Source: Candidatus Saccharimonadales bacterium (GTDB taxonomy: Bacteria > Patescibacteriota > Saccharimonadia > UBA4664 > SCTI01). From it: a stretch of 19,650 bases of DNA. The position numbers and the translations under genes were made by a program. Shown here piece by piece: positions 1 to 6,965 of the stretch. The stretch is taken from the NCBI GenBank assembly GCA_030150485.1, contig JASLFZ010000051.1, forward strand, positions 1-19,650. The letters run 5' to 3'. Position 1 is the stretch's first letter. Every line of letters starts with the position of its first letter. Below the pieces are notes generated by a model that was not told the origin of the DNA, did not search any database, and worked only from the letters and a program-made list of their open reading frames with translations.

Positions 1-186
1 CGTCATCAAGGCATTGGCACTGGCTTGATGACCGCGCTGATGAAATGGGCACAAGACAACACCTTCACCGAGCTTACTTTGCAAACCAATGATAAACAGA
101 GCGGTATGCCCATCTATGAAAGACTGGGTTTCGTAGTCACGGGGACGGCAGAAGATGGTGACTATGTTATGCGACTTCGACTTTAG
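1..186 (+). CDS. GNAT family N-acetyltransferase, C-terminal part (5' truncated by window)
   Basis: The frame is open from base 1 and ends at TAG 184-186, giving the last 61 residues. It begins with RHQGIGTGLMTAL, the acetyl-CoA pyrophosphate-binding loop of GNAT enzymes (Q/RxxGxG/A, motif A), followed by a conserved acceptor-side region with a YERLGF block (motif B), where a Tyr/Leu/Gly/Phe pattern is typical of the family. GNAT enzymes transfer acetyl from acetyl-CoA to an amine; the substrate cannot be told from this fragment. The gene is not linked to the next one: a promoter-like sequence lies between them. The family call is secure, the function open. Confidence 0.85.
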   Translation, partial: RHQGIGTGLMTALMKWAQDNTFTELTLQTNDKQSGMPIYERLGFVVTGTAEDGDYVMRLRL

Positions 187-214
187 CTTGGTAGGCGTAC
201 GCTATGGGTGCTCC

Positions 215-242
215 TTGTATTATCGGCAAAAACTGCTACAAT
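215..242 (+). promoter_or_regulatory. Probable promoter of the DUF177-rpmF-nusB-NUDIX-rnc operon
   Basis: TTGTAT (215-220) and TACAAT (237-242) are separated by 16 nt. Transcription would start near 249, about 10 nt before ATG 259, so the leader would be very short. The upstream in-frame start at 208 would lie before the transcription start, which argues for ATG 259 as the real start of DUF177. Confidence 0.5.
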
Positions 243-258
243 TTGCACCAAGAGCGCA

Positions 259-666
259 ATGCACATAGACGTTAGTGAGATTCTCCAGGAAGGCGAGGGA
301 CATCAAGTCGATTTTACGATCGACGCTGAGCCCCTTGTGCTTGAAGACATCAAGCTGACTGCGCCACTTTCCGGAACTGTACGGATTATGGGCCTCGATG
401 AAGGCGTCGTGGCGGCTGGCCGTTTAGAGACGATGGTGGAGCTGGAGTGTAACCGGTGTTTGCGCACTTTCGAGCAAAGGATCGATTTTTCGTTGGAAGC
501 AGAGTTTAGCGAGAAGCCGAAAGAAGATCAATTCCCGATTGATAAATACGGTAAAATTGACCTGAAAGAGCCGGTGCGGCAGGAGATTGAGGTGCATCTT
601 CCGCTCGTCGCCCTTTGCCAAGAAGACTGCGCCGGGATAGAATTAAAGCAAAAGAAGGATAGCTAA
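259..666 (+). CDS. DUF177 / YceD family protein (large-subunit accumulation factor)
   Basis: A 135-aa protein of the YceD (DUF177) family, which sits next to rpmF in most bacteria and is linked to 23S rRNA/large ribosomal subunit accumulation. Visible hallmarks are the CNRC pair (Cys64, Cys67) in the middle and the CQEDCAG block near the C terminus (Cys120, Cys124), typical of the cysteine-containing members. The stop is 1 nt from the rpmF ATG, so the two are almost certainly cotranscribed. ATG 259 is chosen over an in-frame start at 208 because a -10 box (237-242) lies between them. The C-terminal tail after the last Cys is short and lacks the further CxxC many homologues have. Family secure; exact role inferred from the family and linkage. 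Confidence 0.85.
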   Translation: MHIDVSEILQEGEGHQVDFTIDAEPLVLEDIKLTAPLSGTVRIMGLDEGVVAAGRLETMVELECNRCLRTFEQRIDFSLEAEFSEKPKEDQFPIDKYGKIDLKEPVRQEIEVHLPLVALCQEDCAGIELKQKKDS

Positions 667-667
667 A

Positions 668-838
668 ATGGCAGTACCTAAAAAACGCACCAGTAAATCG
701 GCTAAAGGTCAGCGACGCAGTCATGACGCGCTGAAGCCCGTAGCTTTACAGCGCGCCAGTGATGGCACGCTGGCACCGCGACGCCTGCACAAGGCCATTG
801 CGCTGGGGCTGACTAAATTTGTTAAGCGGAACGGCTAA
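668..838 (+). CDS. rpmF: 50S ribosomal protein L32
   Basis: A 56-aa protein starting MAVPKKRTSKSAKGQRRSHD, which matches the highly conserved L32 N terminus (MAVPKxRxSKsxxxxRRSH). L32 is a small structural protein of the 50S subunit. The zinc-ribbon form has four Cys in the C-terminal half; this one has none, so it is a zinc-independent (C-minus) version, as in E. coli. It lies between DUF177 (1-nt gap) and nusB (5-nt gap), the standard yceD-rpmF arrangement. Confidence 0.95.
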   Translation: MAVPKKRTSKSAKGQRRSHDALKPVALQRASDGTLAPRRLHKAIALGLTKFVKRNG

Positions 839-843
839 CGCAA

Positions 844-1299
844 ATGGCCTCTAACCGTCATCTCGGCCGGATTGTAGCGATGCAGACCCTGTATGAGTAT
901 GACTTTCGTAATGGCGCGGATGCACCAATAGATTTTGCGGCCATCCTGGAACGCAACTTGGGCGAGTTTTCGAGCGCCATTGACGATAAAGAGTTCGTGC
1001 ACGACCTCGTTGAGGGTGTGCAGAAAGACCAAGACCAGATTGATAGCATTATTGGCCCAGCGGCCCCGGATTGGCCGGTCGACCAAATTGCTAAGATTGA
1101 TAAGATCATTTTACGCATCGGCGTATATGAACTTTTAATTAAACGCGACGTGCCGCCGAAGGTGGCTATCAACGAGGCCGTGGAGCTCGCCAAGGGCTTT
1201 GGCGGCGAAAACAGCAGTAAATTTATTAATGGAGTGCTGGGTACGATCTACCGTGGAAGCGATGTCTACGAACCAGAAGAAGAAACGCAAAAATCATAA
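844..1299 (+). CDS. nusB: Transcription antitermination factor NusB
   Basis: A 151-aa all-helical protein of normal NusB length. It has the N-terminal R-x-x-A-M-Q-x-L-Y-E-Y-D pattern (residues about 9-20), which contributes to the RNA/NusE interface, and the conserved C-terminal block with PPKVAINEAVELAKGF (about 101-116) followed by SSKFINGVLG. NusB binds boxA RNA with NusE (S10) in rRNA antitermination. The start is 5 nt after rpmF with no clear Shine-Dalgarno, suggesting translational coupling. The last 38 nt overlap the next gene (NUDIX), whose ribosome site is inside nusB. Confidence 0.95.
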   Translation: MASNRHLGRIVAMQTLYEYDFRNGADAPIDFAAILERNLGEFSSAIDDKEFVHDLVEGVQKDQDQIDSIIGPAAPDWPVDQIAKIDKIILRIGVYELLIKRDVPPKVAINEAVELAKGFGGENSSKFINGVLGTIYRGSDVYEPEEETQKS

Positions 1300-1753
1300 G
1301 TCGGCGACGCCGCCACGCATCAAGGCTGTCCGTGAGTTCACGGCAGGCGGGATGGTGTTTCGACGCGCCGGCGCCGGCGCCATTGATATCCTAATGATCC
1401 AGGACCGCAAGGGGCGTTGGACGATCCCCAAGGGCCACGTCGAGGAGGGCGAGAGCTTTGAGCAGACGGCGATCCGCGAAATTGGCGAGGAGACCGGGCT
1501 GACGAAGCTCGCGATCCGCGACAAACTCGACAAGATCTTTTTCTTTTACCGCCGCGAGGGCAACCTGATCTATATGACCACCCACATTTTCTTGATCGAG
1601 GCGCTGGGTGACACCAACGCCCTGGTAGCCGAAGATAGCGAGGGTATTGTGGACGTCAAATGGTTCAGTAAGGACGAGGCGCTAGCTACCATTGAGTACA
1701 AGGATACAGAAAAACTCTTTAAACTCGGCTTGGAAAAGCTTAATATCGCCTAA
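1262..1753 (+). CDS. NUDIX hydrolase
   Basis: A 163-aa protein with a complete Nudix box at residues 58-80 (G58, E64, R72-E73, E76-E77, G79; pattern GX5EX7REUXEEXGU), which binds Mg2+ and cleaves nucleoside-diphosphate-X substrates. A Lys/Arg-rich leader of about 20 residues precedes the fold. Start ATG 1262 is chosen because GGAAG lies 4-5 nt upstream; it gives a 38-nt overlap with nusB, and a start at 1199 would lie deep inside nusB. Its stop overlaps the rnc start by 1 nt (TAATG), so it is coupled to rnc. Substrate unknown; candidates include (d)NTPs, Ap4A-type dinucleotides or RNA 5' ends, and the RNase III context is suggestive only. Confidence 0.9.
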   Translation: MSTNQKKKRKNHKSATPPRIKAVREFTAGGMVFRRAGAGAIDILMIQDRKGRWTIPKGHVEEGESFEQTAIREIGEETGLTKLAIRDKLDKIFFFYRREGNLIYMTTHIFLIEALGDTNALVAEDSEGIVDVKWFSKDEALATIEYKDTEKLFKLGLEKLNIA

Positions 1754-2445
1754 TGGAAGCCGCTGGAAAACTCGAACAACTGCAGCAGCAGCTAGGCATC
1801 AAGTTTGATGACTTTAGCTTGCTGGAGCGTGCTTTTATTCACCGTTCATATATTAATGAACATCCTAAATCTGGGCTGGAGCACAACGAGCGCCTGGAGT
1901 TCTTGGGTGACGCCGTGCTTGAACTGGTGGTGACCGACTATCTGTATCGTCACTACGAAAATCCCGAGGGCGATTTGACAAACTGGCGCAGTGCGCTGGT
2001 AAAGACCGAGAGCTTGAGCGCAGTAGCGGAAAAGCTAGAACTGGATCAGTATCTGCGGCTGAGCCGCGGTGAGGCTAAGGGAAATGTGCGCAGCCGCTCA
2101 CTCATTCACGCCAACTGTGTTGAGGCGATGATCGGTGCGATTTATTTGGATAAGGGCTATGAGGTGGCGCGCGGTTTCATAGAGGCCCACATTGTTAGCC
2201 GGCTTGAGGGTATTTTGGCCGATGGTAGCTGGATGGATCCTAAAAGTAAGTTTCAGGAATTATCGCAGGAGCGCGAGGGCTTCACGCCTCACTACAAGGT
2301 GATGGAGGAGATGGGTCCCGACCACGACAAGGTGTTCGTGGTAGGGGTGTATGTGGGCGACCGGCTGTGCGGCAAGGGGCAGGGCTCGAGTAAGCAGTCG
2401 GCTCAGCAGGCGGCCGCGGCTGCGGCGCTGAAGAAGTATAAGTAG
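1753..2445 (+). CDS. rnc: Ribonuclease III
   Basis: A 230-aa enzyme of normal length that cleaves double-stranded RNA (rRNA precursors, mRNAs). The RNase III signature HNERLEFLGDAVLE runs from residue 44, with metal-site acids E46, E49 and D53. A dsRNA-binding domain occupies about 163-230 with the typical KSKFQEL opening and an alanine-rich C-terminal helix (AQQAAAAAALKK). In the second acidic motif the sequence is ANCVEAMIGAIYLD: Glu124 (E. coli E117) is present, but the position of E. coli Asp114 is Asn121. It begins in a 1-nt overlap with the NUDIX gene and ends the operon. Confidence 0.95.
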   Translation: MEAAGKLEQLQQQLGIKFDDFSLLERAFIHRSYINEHPKSGLEHNERLEFLGDAVLELVVTDYLYRHYENPEGDLTNWRSALVKTESLSAVAEKLELDQYLRLSRGEAKGNVRSRSLIHANCVEAMIGAIYLDKGYEVARGFIEAHIVSRLEGILADGSWMDPKSKFQELSQEREGFTPHYKVMEEMGPDHDKVFVVGVYVGDRLCGKGQGSSKQSAQQAAAAAALKKYK

Positions 2446-2462
2446 ACAAATACCAGTAATTA

Positions 2463-2490
2463 TTGTAATGTAGTATCAGCTTTCTAGAAA
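2463..2490 (+). promoter_or_regulatory. Possible promoter for the 124-aa hypothetical gene
   Basis: TTGTAA (2463-2468) and TAGAAA (2485-2490) are 16 nt apart in the AT-rich gap after rnc. The -10 is a moderate match. It would give a leader of about 30 nt ending in GAAAG ahead of ATG 2526. Confidence 0.3.
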
Positions 2491-2525
2491 ACTTTACCGT
2501 TCAACTTCTAGCGAAAGTGGTACAC

Positions 2526-2900
2526 ATGACTGACTCTGCCTTGACGGTCGCTCGAGCTCTTATTGGGCTTCAGAGCGCAAATCGATCGCTATCCAGTATG
2601 ACTCACCTGTACTACCAGGAGGAGGAGTACTTTGAGGAACGAAAGCAGTTCGCTCACGCTCGTAATAAACGCGAGGAACGTCGCTGCTACAACCGGGAGC
2701 AAATTGATGGCCATGTAGAGGAGTTCGAAGCAAAGTGGGGACTGTTGGTTGATCTACTTTCATCCCTCGCCACGATTAAGAGTGAGATCCCATCGGGCTT
2801 GGAGCCCAGGGAGATTAATCAGTTGGCCAGAGAGATGCTGCTGGCGGCGGAAAACACGATCATCATGGAGGCGGATGAGGAGGGAGAAAGCGGCGCTTAA
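2526..2900 (+). CDS. Small acidic alpha-helical hypothetical protein
   Basis: A 124-aa protein with no family I recognise. The N-terminal 25 residues are neutral; residues about 31-72 are dense in Glu, Lys and Arg with a likely coiled-coil (QEEEYFEERK, KREERR); a hydrophobic stretch WGLLVDLLSSLATI follows at 71-84; the C terminus is acidic (EADEEGESGA). No membrane segment or signal peptide. ATG 2526 is preferred to an in-frame GTG at 2517 because GAAAG (2513-2517) then sits 8 nt upstream. It stands alone between rnc and the hydrolase, with its own promoter-like sequence and a strong pair of stem-loops at its end. Length and charge pattern resemble small cytosolic helical proteins; no function is proposed. 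Confidence 0.65.
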   Translation: MTDSALTVARALIGLQSANRSLSSMTHLYYQEEEYFEERKQFAHARNKREERRCYNREQIDGHVEEFEAKWGLLVDLLSSLATIKSEIPSGLEPREINQLAREMLLAAENTIIMEADEEGESGA

Positions 2901-2949
2901 GAGCGCCCTTTAGATTACTGGGTGCGCTAGCGATTTCGCTGGCGCACCC
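2892..2949 (+). terminator. Two tandem stem-loops at the end of the 124-aa gene
   Basis: Stem 1 pairs GGCGCT (2892-2897) with AGCGCC (2902-2907); the loop TAAG contains the stop codon TAA (2898-2900), and CTTT follows. Stem 2 pairs GGGTGCGCTAGCG (2920-2932) with CGCTGGCGCACCC (2937-2949): 13 pairs, one of them G-U, with a 4-nt ATTT loop. Stem 2 has no U-tract after it on either strand, so it could be a terminator of an unusual type or an RNA-stabilising structure. Confidence 0.6.
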
Positions 2950-2990
2950 GCAGTAACGCAATTATTGCCACCACCAAAGCCAAAATCCAC

Positions 2991-3020
2991 TTGTAACCAT
3001 AACCACTTTCGTGGTATTAC
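2991..3020 (+). promoter_or_regulatory. Possible promoter of the alpha/beta hydrolase
   Basis: TTGTAA (2991-2996) and TATTAC (3015-3020) are spaced by 18 nt. Between them a small perfect palindrome, ACCAC-TTTC-GTGGT (3002-3015), touches the -10, which could be an operator. The leader to ATG 3081 would be about 50 nt. Weak evidence overall. Confidence 0.3.
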
Positions 3021-3080
3021 GAAGGTACGACGTGTGAGTACAGCGTAATCATCGTCATGTTCTTCGACAGGGAGGTAGTC

Positions 3081-3872
3081 ATGCCTGCACCGCATTTTTT
3101 CGTGTCGACTGGCACGTTGGTGCCGCCGACTCCCTCGATTGGAGTGCCACGCTTGCTTAAGGCGCCGTTTCACTTGCCGCATAAGCTGGGCTTGGGGCCA
3201 TCGCCCGATCGCTTCATTGCAGATGCGGCGTATGGGCCGCTCAAGGAGCTAGGTAACTGCTGGGTGGTGCCGCTTTCATGGCTCGGCCTTGATGGCCGTG
3301 ACGCCTCGGTGGCGCTGGCTAAGGCCAAACTACGCCAGTTGCTGGAAAAGCATCCCGGAGCTCGGGTGATCTTGATCGGCCAGTCCCAGGGTGGCTTGGT
3401 GACCGCTGAACTGGTACTCGATCCTGAGTTCAGAGGGCGTATCGTGGCCTGTGTTTTTGCAGGCACTCCCTTCCGGGGCTCCGCCGCCATTGATCGGTGG
3501 TATCTGCGTTGGTCAACCGCTCTTCCGGGAGTGAAGGCTATGCAGGTCAATCATCATTCATTGATTGAACTCGGTGAACGAATCGAGGCTACCTGGCCGT
3601 CTGAGGTAATCGCCGTGGTAGCGGCGTCACCCCATGACGAGCTCGTCTCGTTGGAGTCGGCAAGAGGGGTGCGTTTTCCGCCGGATGTCGATGTGCGATG
3701 GTATCACATTGACGACCGTCATCCCGATCAGCGTGAAAAAGGAGTGGAGTATTTGCAGTGCGGCCGCCGAGCACGGCACCTTCTTATGTGTCGAGGCAGC
3801 CTGATACCGGAGGTGCAAAAACTCCGCCAAGAGCTGACTCCAGTGACTACCGAAGATCTCATTGCGGCTTAG
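3081..3872 (+). CDS. Alpha/beta hydrolase, lipase/esterase-like
   Basis: A 263-aa cytosolic-looking protein. The nucleophile elbow GQSQGG (residues 100-105) places Ser102 after the strand ARVILI; D186 in SPHDELVSLES and H233 in ARHLLMCRG are the likely acid and base of the triad, in the order and spacing of lipase-type alpha/beta hydrolases (compare triacylglycerol lipase and PGAP1-like families). No signal peptide is seen. Start ATG 3081 is fixed by AGGGAGG (3069-3075) 5 nt upstream; an in-frame ATG at 3057 lies before this site. The gene is monocistronic: hairpins precede it and a terminator follows. Substrate cannot be named; a lipid ester or thioester is plausible. Confidence 0.8.
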   Translation: MPAPHFFVSTGTLVPPTPSIGVPRLLKAPFHLPHKLGLGPSPDRFIADAAYGPLKELGNCWVVPLSWLGLDGRDASVALAKAKLRQLLEKHPGARVILIGQSQGGLVTAELVLDPEFRGRIVACVFAGTPFRGSAAIDRWYLRWSTALPGVKAMQVNHHSLIELGERIEATWPSEVIAVVAASPHDELVSLESARGVRFPPDVDVRWYHIDDRHPDQREKGVEYLQCGRRARHLLMCRGSLIPEVQKLRQELTPVTTEDLIAA

Positions 3873-3881
3873 CCGCTCGTG

Positions 3882-3924
3882 CCGCCGTCCGGGATAGGTA
3901 CCCCGGGCGGCGGTTCGTCGTTTT
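3882..3924 (+). terminator. Rho-independent terminator after the hydrolase
   Basis: CCGCCGTCCGGG (3882-3893) pairs with CCCGGGCGGCGG (3902-3913) over 12 bp with one G-U pair and an 8-nt loop, followed by TTCGTCGTTTT (3914-3924). Confidence 0.8.
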
Positions 3925-3941
3925 AATTCCTCATTCTGCCC

Positions 3942-3947
3942 TATAAT
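3942..3947 (+). promoter_or_regulatory. -10 box of the smc promoter
   Basis: A perfect TATAAT at 3942-3947 begins 17 nt after the terminator U-tract. The -35 region is poor (TTTTAA at 3921-3926 with a short 15-nt spacer). The start would be near 3954, so the leader before ATG 3963 is about 9 nt. Confidence 0.5.
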
Positions 3948-3962
3948 AGAAGCAAGAGCGGA

Positions 3963-6419
3963 ATGACTATCAAAGAGATTACAATTAGTGGGTTTAAGTC
4001 GTTTGCGCGGCCGACTAGCTTTCGGCTGGAAAGTGGCGTAACGGCGGTAGTGGGGCCCAATGGTTCGGGTAAGAGTAACCTGGCGGACGCGCTCCGGTGG
4101 GTGCTGGGTGAGCAGTCGGTTAAAACTTTACGGGTTAAGAAGACCGATGATCTGATTTTTGCCGGCACAGGAGCCAAAGCGCGCGGCAGTGTGGCCGAGG
4201 TGAGGGTGCGGTTTGATAACAGTGATGACCTGGTGTTGCCGGAGTTTTCCGAGGTCGAGCTGAGCCGCAAGTTGTATGGCAGCGGTGAGAGTGATTATCG
4301 CTTGAATGGTCGCAAGGTGCGACTCGCAGACATTCAGGAGCTGCTCGCTAAGGCCCGCATTGGGGCTGGCACGTATGCCATTATTGGCCAAGGCATGATC
4401 GATTCATTAATTTTGGCGACGCCAGCCGAACGCAAGCTGCTCTTTGAAGAGGCCAGCGGTATTAAAGAATTCGAGCTGCAGCGGGCGGCAGCGATGAAGC
4501 GACTGCGCGCGACCGAAGAAAATATGCAGCGAGCCCGGGACATCCTCGCTGAGCTGGCACCACGCTTGGCGACGTTGGAGCGCAGCCGTCAATCGGCGGC
4601 TAAGCGGGCGGCGCTTGAAGCGGAGCTGATCACGTTACGTGAACAGCAGCAGATTGCCGAGCAGCTGGAGCTACAAACGCAGATAGAGGAGGGTAATGCC
4701 AAGATTGAGCGCCTGCAGGACGAGCTTAATAAGCACGTAGAGCAAATTAAGCGCTTAACCACTGAGCAAAAGGTCGTGCAAACAGCCCAGAAGCAGGCTG
4801 AGGTGGCAGGCAAGCAAGCCATGGCGCAGCTCAACCGGCTCGAGGCCAGCCGTGAACAGCTTTTAAACGATGCCAGCGTGCAACAGGCGGAGCTCCAGCA
4901 TTTGCGCGAACGGCTGGGTGAGCTGGATGCCCTCGCGACCACCCAAAAAAGCCTGGAGGGTGAGGCTCGGGCGCTCGCCGCCAAGCTAACCGGTGCGGAG
5001 CAAAAGCTCGCCGCCGCCCAAAAAGAACAGAGCGCCGCCATTGCTGAGCGCGATGGCGGGGGTAGCGTCGTACGGCGCCTCCAGCAGCAACTAGTTAAGC
5101 AGCGTAAGCTCTTACAAGACGATAATCAAACCGAGTATGTGGTGCACGCCCAGACCATCGTCAGCGATCTGCACCGAGCGCTTGAGCACGAGGAGATCGA
5201 TAAGCCCCATCTGCAGGCGCTGGCGCAGCGAGTAAGGCGCTTGCTGCGGCTCGCGACCGAACGCAACCAAGAAGAGGCGCTCGGCCAGCTGCGCGTTCTG
5301 CAGACCAAGCTTGGTGACGCGATTCGCGACCGGGAGGTAATTGACGCGCGCTACACGCGCGCTACCCTGCATCTACGCAGCTGCGAGCTGGATGTGGCGG
5401 CGGTTAAGCGCGAAAGCGAGGAGCTCACGGGGCGAGCGCAGCAGCTCAAGCGAGAGCTACTGCAGGGTGAGCGTAGCCGCCAGCACGTAATGAAAAGGGA
5501 GCACGCTATTGCGGAGTTGCAGGAGCGGTTGCAGGCTAATCAGGCCGAAATCGAGCAGCGGCGCCAGCAGCTATCCCAGGGCGCCGAGCCATCAATTACG
5601 GTGGCGGTCGAGGTGGCGCGCGAGTTAGAGCGCCAAATGGCCGCCCGCGACGGGTTAAGTGGGGAGCTTAAGAACCTGCAGGCGGAGCATCGCCAGCTGA
5701 CGGCTCGTGCCAAACCAAAGCTACAGATCGGTCACACCAAGCCGGCCGAGAGCGCCGCTGTTCTTGGTCAGCGGGTGGTTGAGCTGGCGGCGCGGCTGGC
5801 GACTTTGCGCGAGCTGGGCCACGATGTGGAGCTGGAGCACGCTGAGGTTAAGGAGCGCCATGACTTTCTTATCTCCCAGCTTGAGGACCTGGAGCAGGCA
5901 CGCAGTAACGTTTTAGAGGTGACCGAGCAGCTTAGTGGAGCTATGCAGGCCCAGTTTGCATCGGCTTTTGCTGAAATTTCGGAGCGGTTCAGCGCTCTTT
6001 TCCAGGAGCTTTTTGGTGGCGGCGCGGCGCGCTTGGCGCTTGACGAATCGTCCGAGGGCGAGATGGGAATCGAGATTGAAGTTGTGCCGCCCGGTAAGCG
6101 CACCCGCCACCTAACCGCACTTTCGGGTGGGGAGCGCAGCCTGGCGGCTTTAGCGCTGCTCGCGGCCATTGTGCAGGTTAATCCCAGCCCGATCCTGGTG
6201 CTCGATGAGGTTGATGCCGCTCTTGATGAAGCCAACGCTGCTCGGTTCAGCCAGCTCCTGAACGGCTTGGCGGAAAACTCCCAGGTGCTCGTCATCACTC
6301 ATAACCGCCAAACCATGATGGCGGCCAGTGCTCTTTTTGGCATTACCATGGACCACCAACACGTTTCACAGACGGTAAGCGTGCAGCTGGATGAGGCGGC
6401 CGCTCTCATCAAAACCTAG
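3963..6419 (+). CDS. smc: Chromosome segregation protein SMC, short form
   Basis: SMC-family ATPase that organises and segregates DNA. The N-terminal head has the Walker A loop GPNGSGKS (31-38) and the RWVLGEQSV Q-loop region; the C-terminal head has the ABC signature LSGGE (720-724) and Walker B ILVLDEVDAALD (D748, E749), followed by VITHN. Between them lie two long Glu/Arg/Gln-rich coiled coils (about 165-364 and 440-650). Total length is 818 aa, against roughly 1150-1200 for standard bacterial SMC. The central segment (about 365-440) has a GGGS break and further helix but no recognisable globular hinge with its glycine motifs, and no CxxC zinc hook. No frameshift is evident. ScpA and ScpB are not in the window. 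SMC is preferred over SbcC/RecN because both heads are SMC-type. Confidence 0.9.
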   Translation: MTIKEITISGFKSFARPTSFRLESGVTAVVGPNGSGKSNLADALRWVLGEQSVKTLRVKKTDDLIFAGTGAKARGSVAEVRVRFDNSDDLVLPEFSEVELSRKLYGSGESDYRLNGRKVRLADIQELLAKARIGAGTYAIIGQGMIDSLILATPAERKLLFEEASGIKEFELQRAAAMKRLRATEENMQRARDILAELAPRLATLERSRQSAAKRAALEAELITLREQQQIAEQLELQTQIEEGNAKIERLQDELNKHVEQIKRLTTEQKVVQTAQKQAEVAGKQAMAQLNRLEASREQLLNDASVQQAELQHLRERLGELDALATTQKSLEGEARALAAKLTGAEQKLAAAQKEQSAAIAERDGGGSVVRRLQQQLVKQRKLLQDDNQTEYVVHAQTIVSDLHRALEHEEIDKPHLQALAQRVRRLLRLATERNQEEALGQLRVLQTKLGDAIRDREVIDARYTRATLHLRSCELDVAAVKRESEELTGRAQQLKRELLQGERSRQHVMKREHAIAELQERLQANQAEIEQRRQQLSQGAEPSITVAVEVARELERQMAARDGLSGELKNLQAEHRQLTARAKPKLQIGHTKPAESAAVLGQRVVELAARLATLRELGHDVELEHAEVKERHDFLISQLEDLEQARSNVLEVTEQLSGAMQAQFASAFAEISERFSALFQELFGGGAARLALDESSEGEMGIEIEVVPPGKRTRHLTALSGGERSLAALALLAAIVQVNPSPILVLDEVDAALDEANAARFSQLLNGLAENSQVLVITHNRQTMMAASALFGITMDHQHVSQTVSVQLDEAAALIKT

Positions 6420-6425
6420 ATACTA

Positions 6426-6457
6426 TAGACAAAAACAATAAAAAGTAGTAATATAAT
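6426..6457 (+). promoter_or_regulatory. Promoter of the 101-aa hypothetical gene
   Basis: TAGACA (6426-6431) is 17 nt from TAATAT (6449-6454); a perfect TATAAT overlaps at 6452-6457 with a 20-nt spacer. The surrounding sequence is strongly AT-rich. The leader to ATG 6512 would be about 50 nt. Confidence 0.55.
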
Positions 6458-6511
6458 AAAACTTGTATCTGTAGACACCCTGTACTGCAACAAGCGACCC
6501 TAGGAGCTACC

Positions 6512-6817
6512 ATGAATATTGCCTTTGAACTGCTTGTGGCCTTCCTCAAGGCTTATCAGCTGGTTTGTCGCCCTGACGACCAAACCCTGTCTCCCAAAGA
6601 GAAGAAGGAAGAAGCCCATAGCGCCCTCAACGAGCTCTGGCTCATTGTGATCAAAGGCCCTGTTAAGGGCATGCAGCACCTGGACTGGAGTCAGAAAATT
6701 GAGCACCTGGAGCTAGCTTCGCCAGAGTTCTGGCGTGCGGCGGAAGCAATTTACGCCGAGATGGCCGCGAGTGTTCTCGAGAGGACATCCGTGTTCGCGC
6801 CAGAGGCTGCTGTCTAG
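6512..6817 (+). CDS. Small hypothetical helical protein
   Basis: A 101-aa protein that I do not recognise. It is rich in predicted helix, with a hydrophobic start (MNIAFELLVAFLKAYQLV), a charged segment SPKEKKEEAHSALNELW (about 27-43), and tryptophans at W43, W59 and W74. No cysteine motif, signal peptide or clear membrane span. AGGAG (6502-6506) lies 5 nt before ATG 6512, and a good promoter stands upstream, so translation is well supported. It sits alone between smc and rpsP, where ftsY/ffh are found in other bacteria, but it bears no resemblance to either. Confidence 0.7.
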   Translation: MNIAFELLVAFLKAYQLVCRPDDQTLSPKEKKEEAHSALNELWLIVIKGPVKGMQHLDWSQKIEHLELASPEFWRAAEAIYAEMAASVLERTSVFAPEAAV

Positions 6818-6859
6818 GCACCCTTCATCCGCTCCATGGCTCCTAGGGGTATCGGCTCC

Positions 6860-6896
6860 GTGCTACGCTTGTGACCTCTCGGCACCAGCGTAGTGC
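6860..6896 (+). terminator. Possible stem-loop between the 101-aa gene and rpsP
   Basis: GTGCTACGCT (6860-6869) can pair with AGCGTAGTGC (6887-6896) over 10 bp with two G-U pairs and a 17-nt loop. No clear U-tract follows. The structure separates the 101-aa gene from the rpsP promoter and may end the upstream transcript. Confidence 0.35.
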
Positions 6897-6927
6897 GGGG
6901 CCGCCTTACTTTATAGGCTCTAATCCG

Positions 6928-6956
6928 TTGACTTTTTGGCTCCAGATGGGTACAAT
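6928..6956 (+). promoter_or_regulatory. Strong promoter of the rpsP operon
   Basis: TTGACT (6928-6933) and TACAAT (6951-6956) are spaced exactly 17 nt, the best sigma-70-type promoter in this window. Transcription should begin about 6963, only 2-3 nt before ATG 6966, with no Shine-Dalgarno: a near-leaderless mRNA for a ribosomal protein. Confidence 0.8.
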
Positions 6957-6965
6957 CTCCTGAGT

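Noticed and set aside
3057..3080. Upstream ATG for the alpha/beta hydrolase
   Set aside because: AGGGAGG (3069-3075) is inside the added segment and points to ATG 3081.
4589..5041. Long minus-strand open frame inside smc
   Set aside because: It is Ser/Cys/Leu-rich, the usual antisense shadow of Glu/Arg/Ala-rich coiled-coil codons, and smc is clearly the coding strand.
5768..6298. 176-codon minus-strand frame in the smc C-terminal part
   Set aside because: It lies opposite the LSGGE and Walker B motifs of smc and has no start signal or family resemblance.
6936..6965. TTG start giving S16 ten extra residues
   Set aside because: The TTG is within the rpsP promoter (upstream of the expected transcription start) and S16 consensus begins at ATG 6966.
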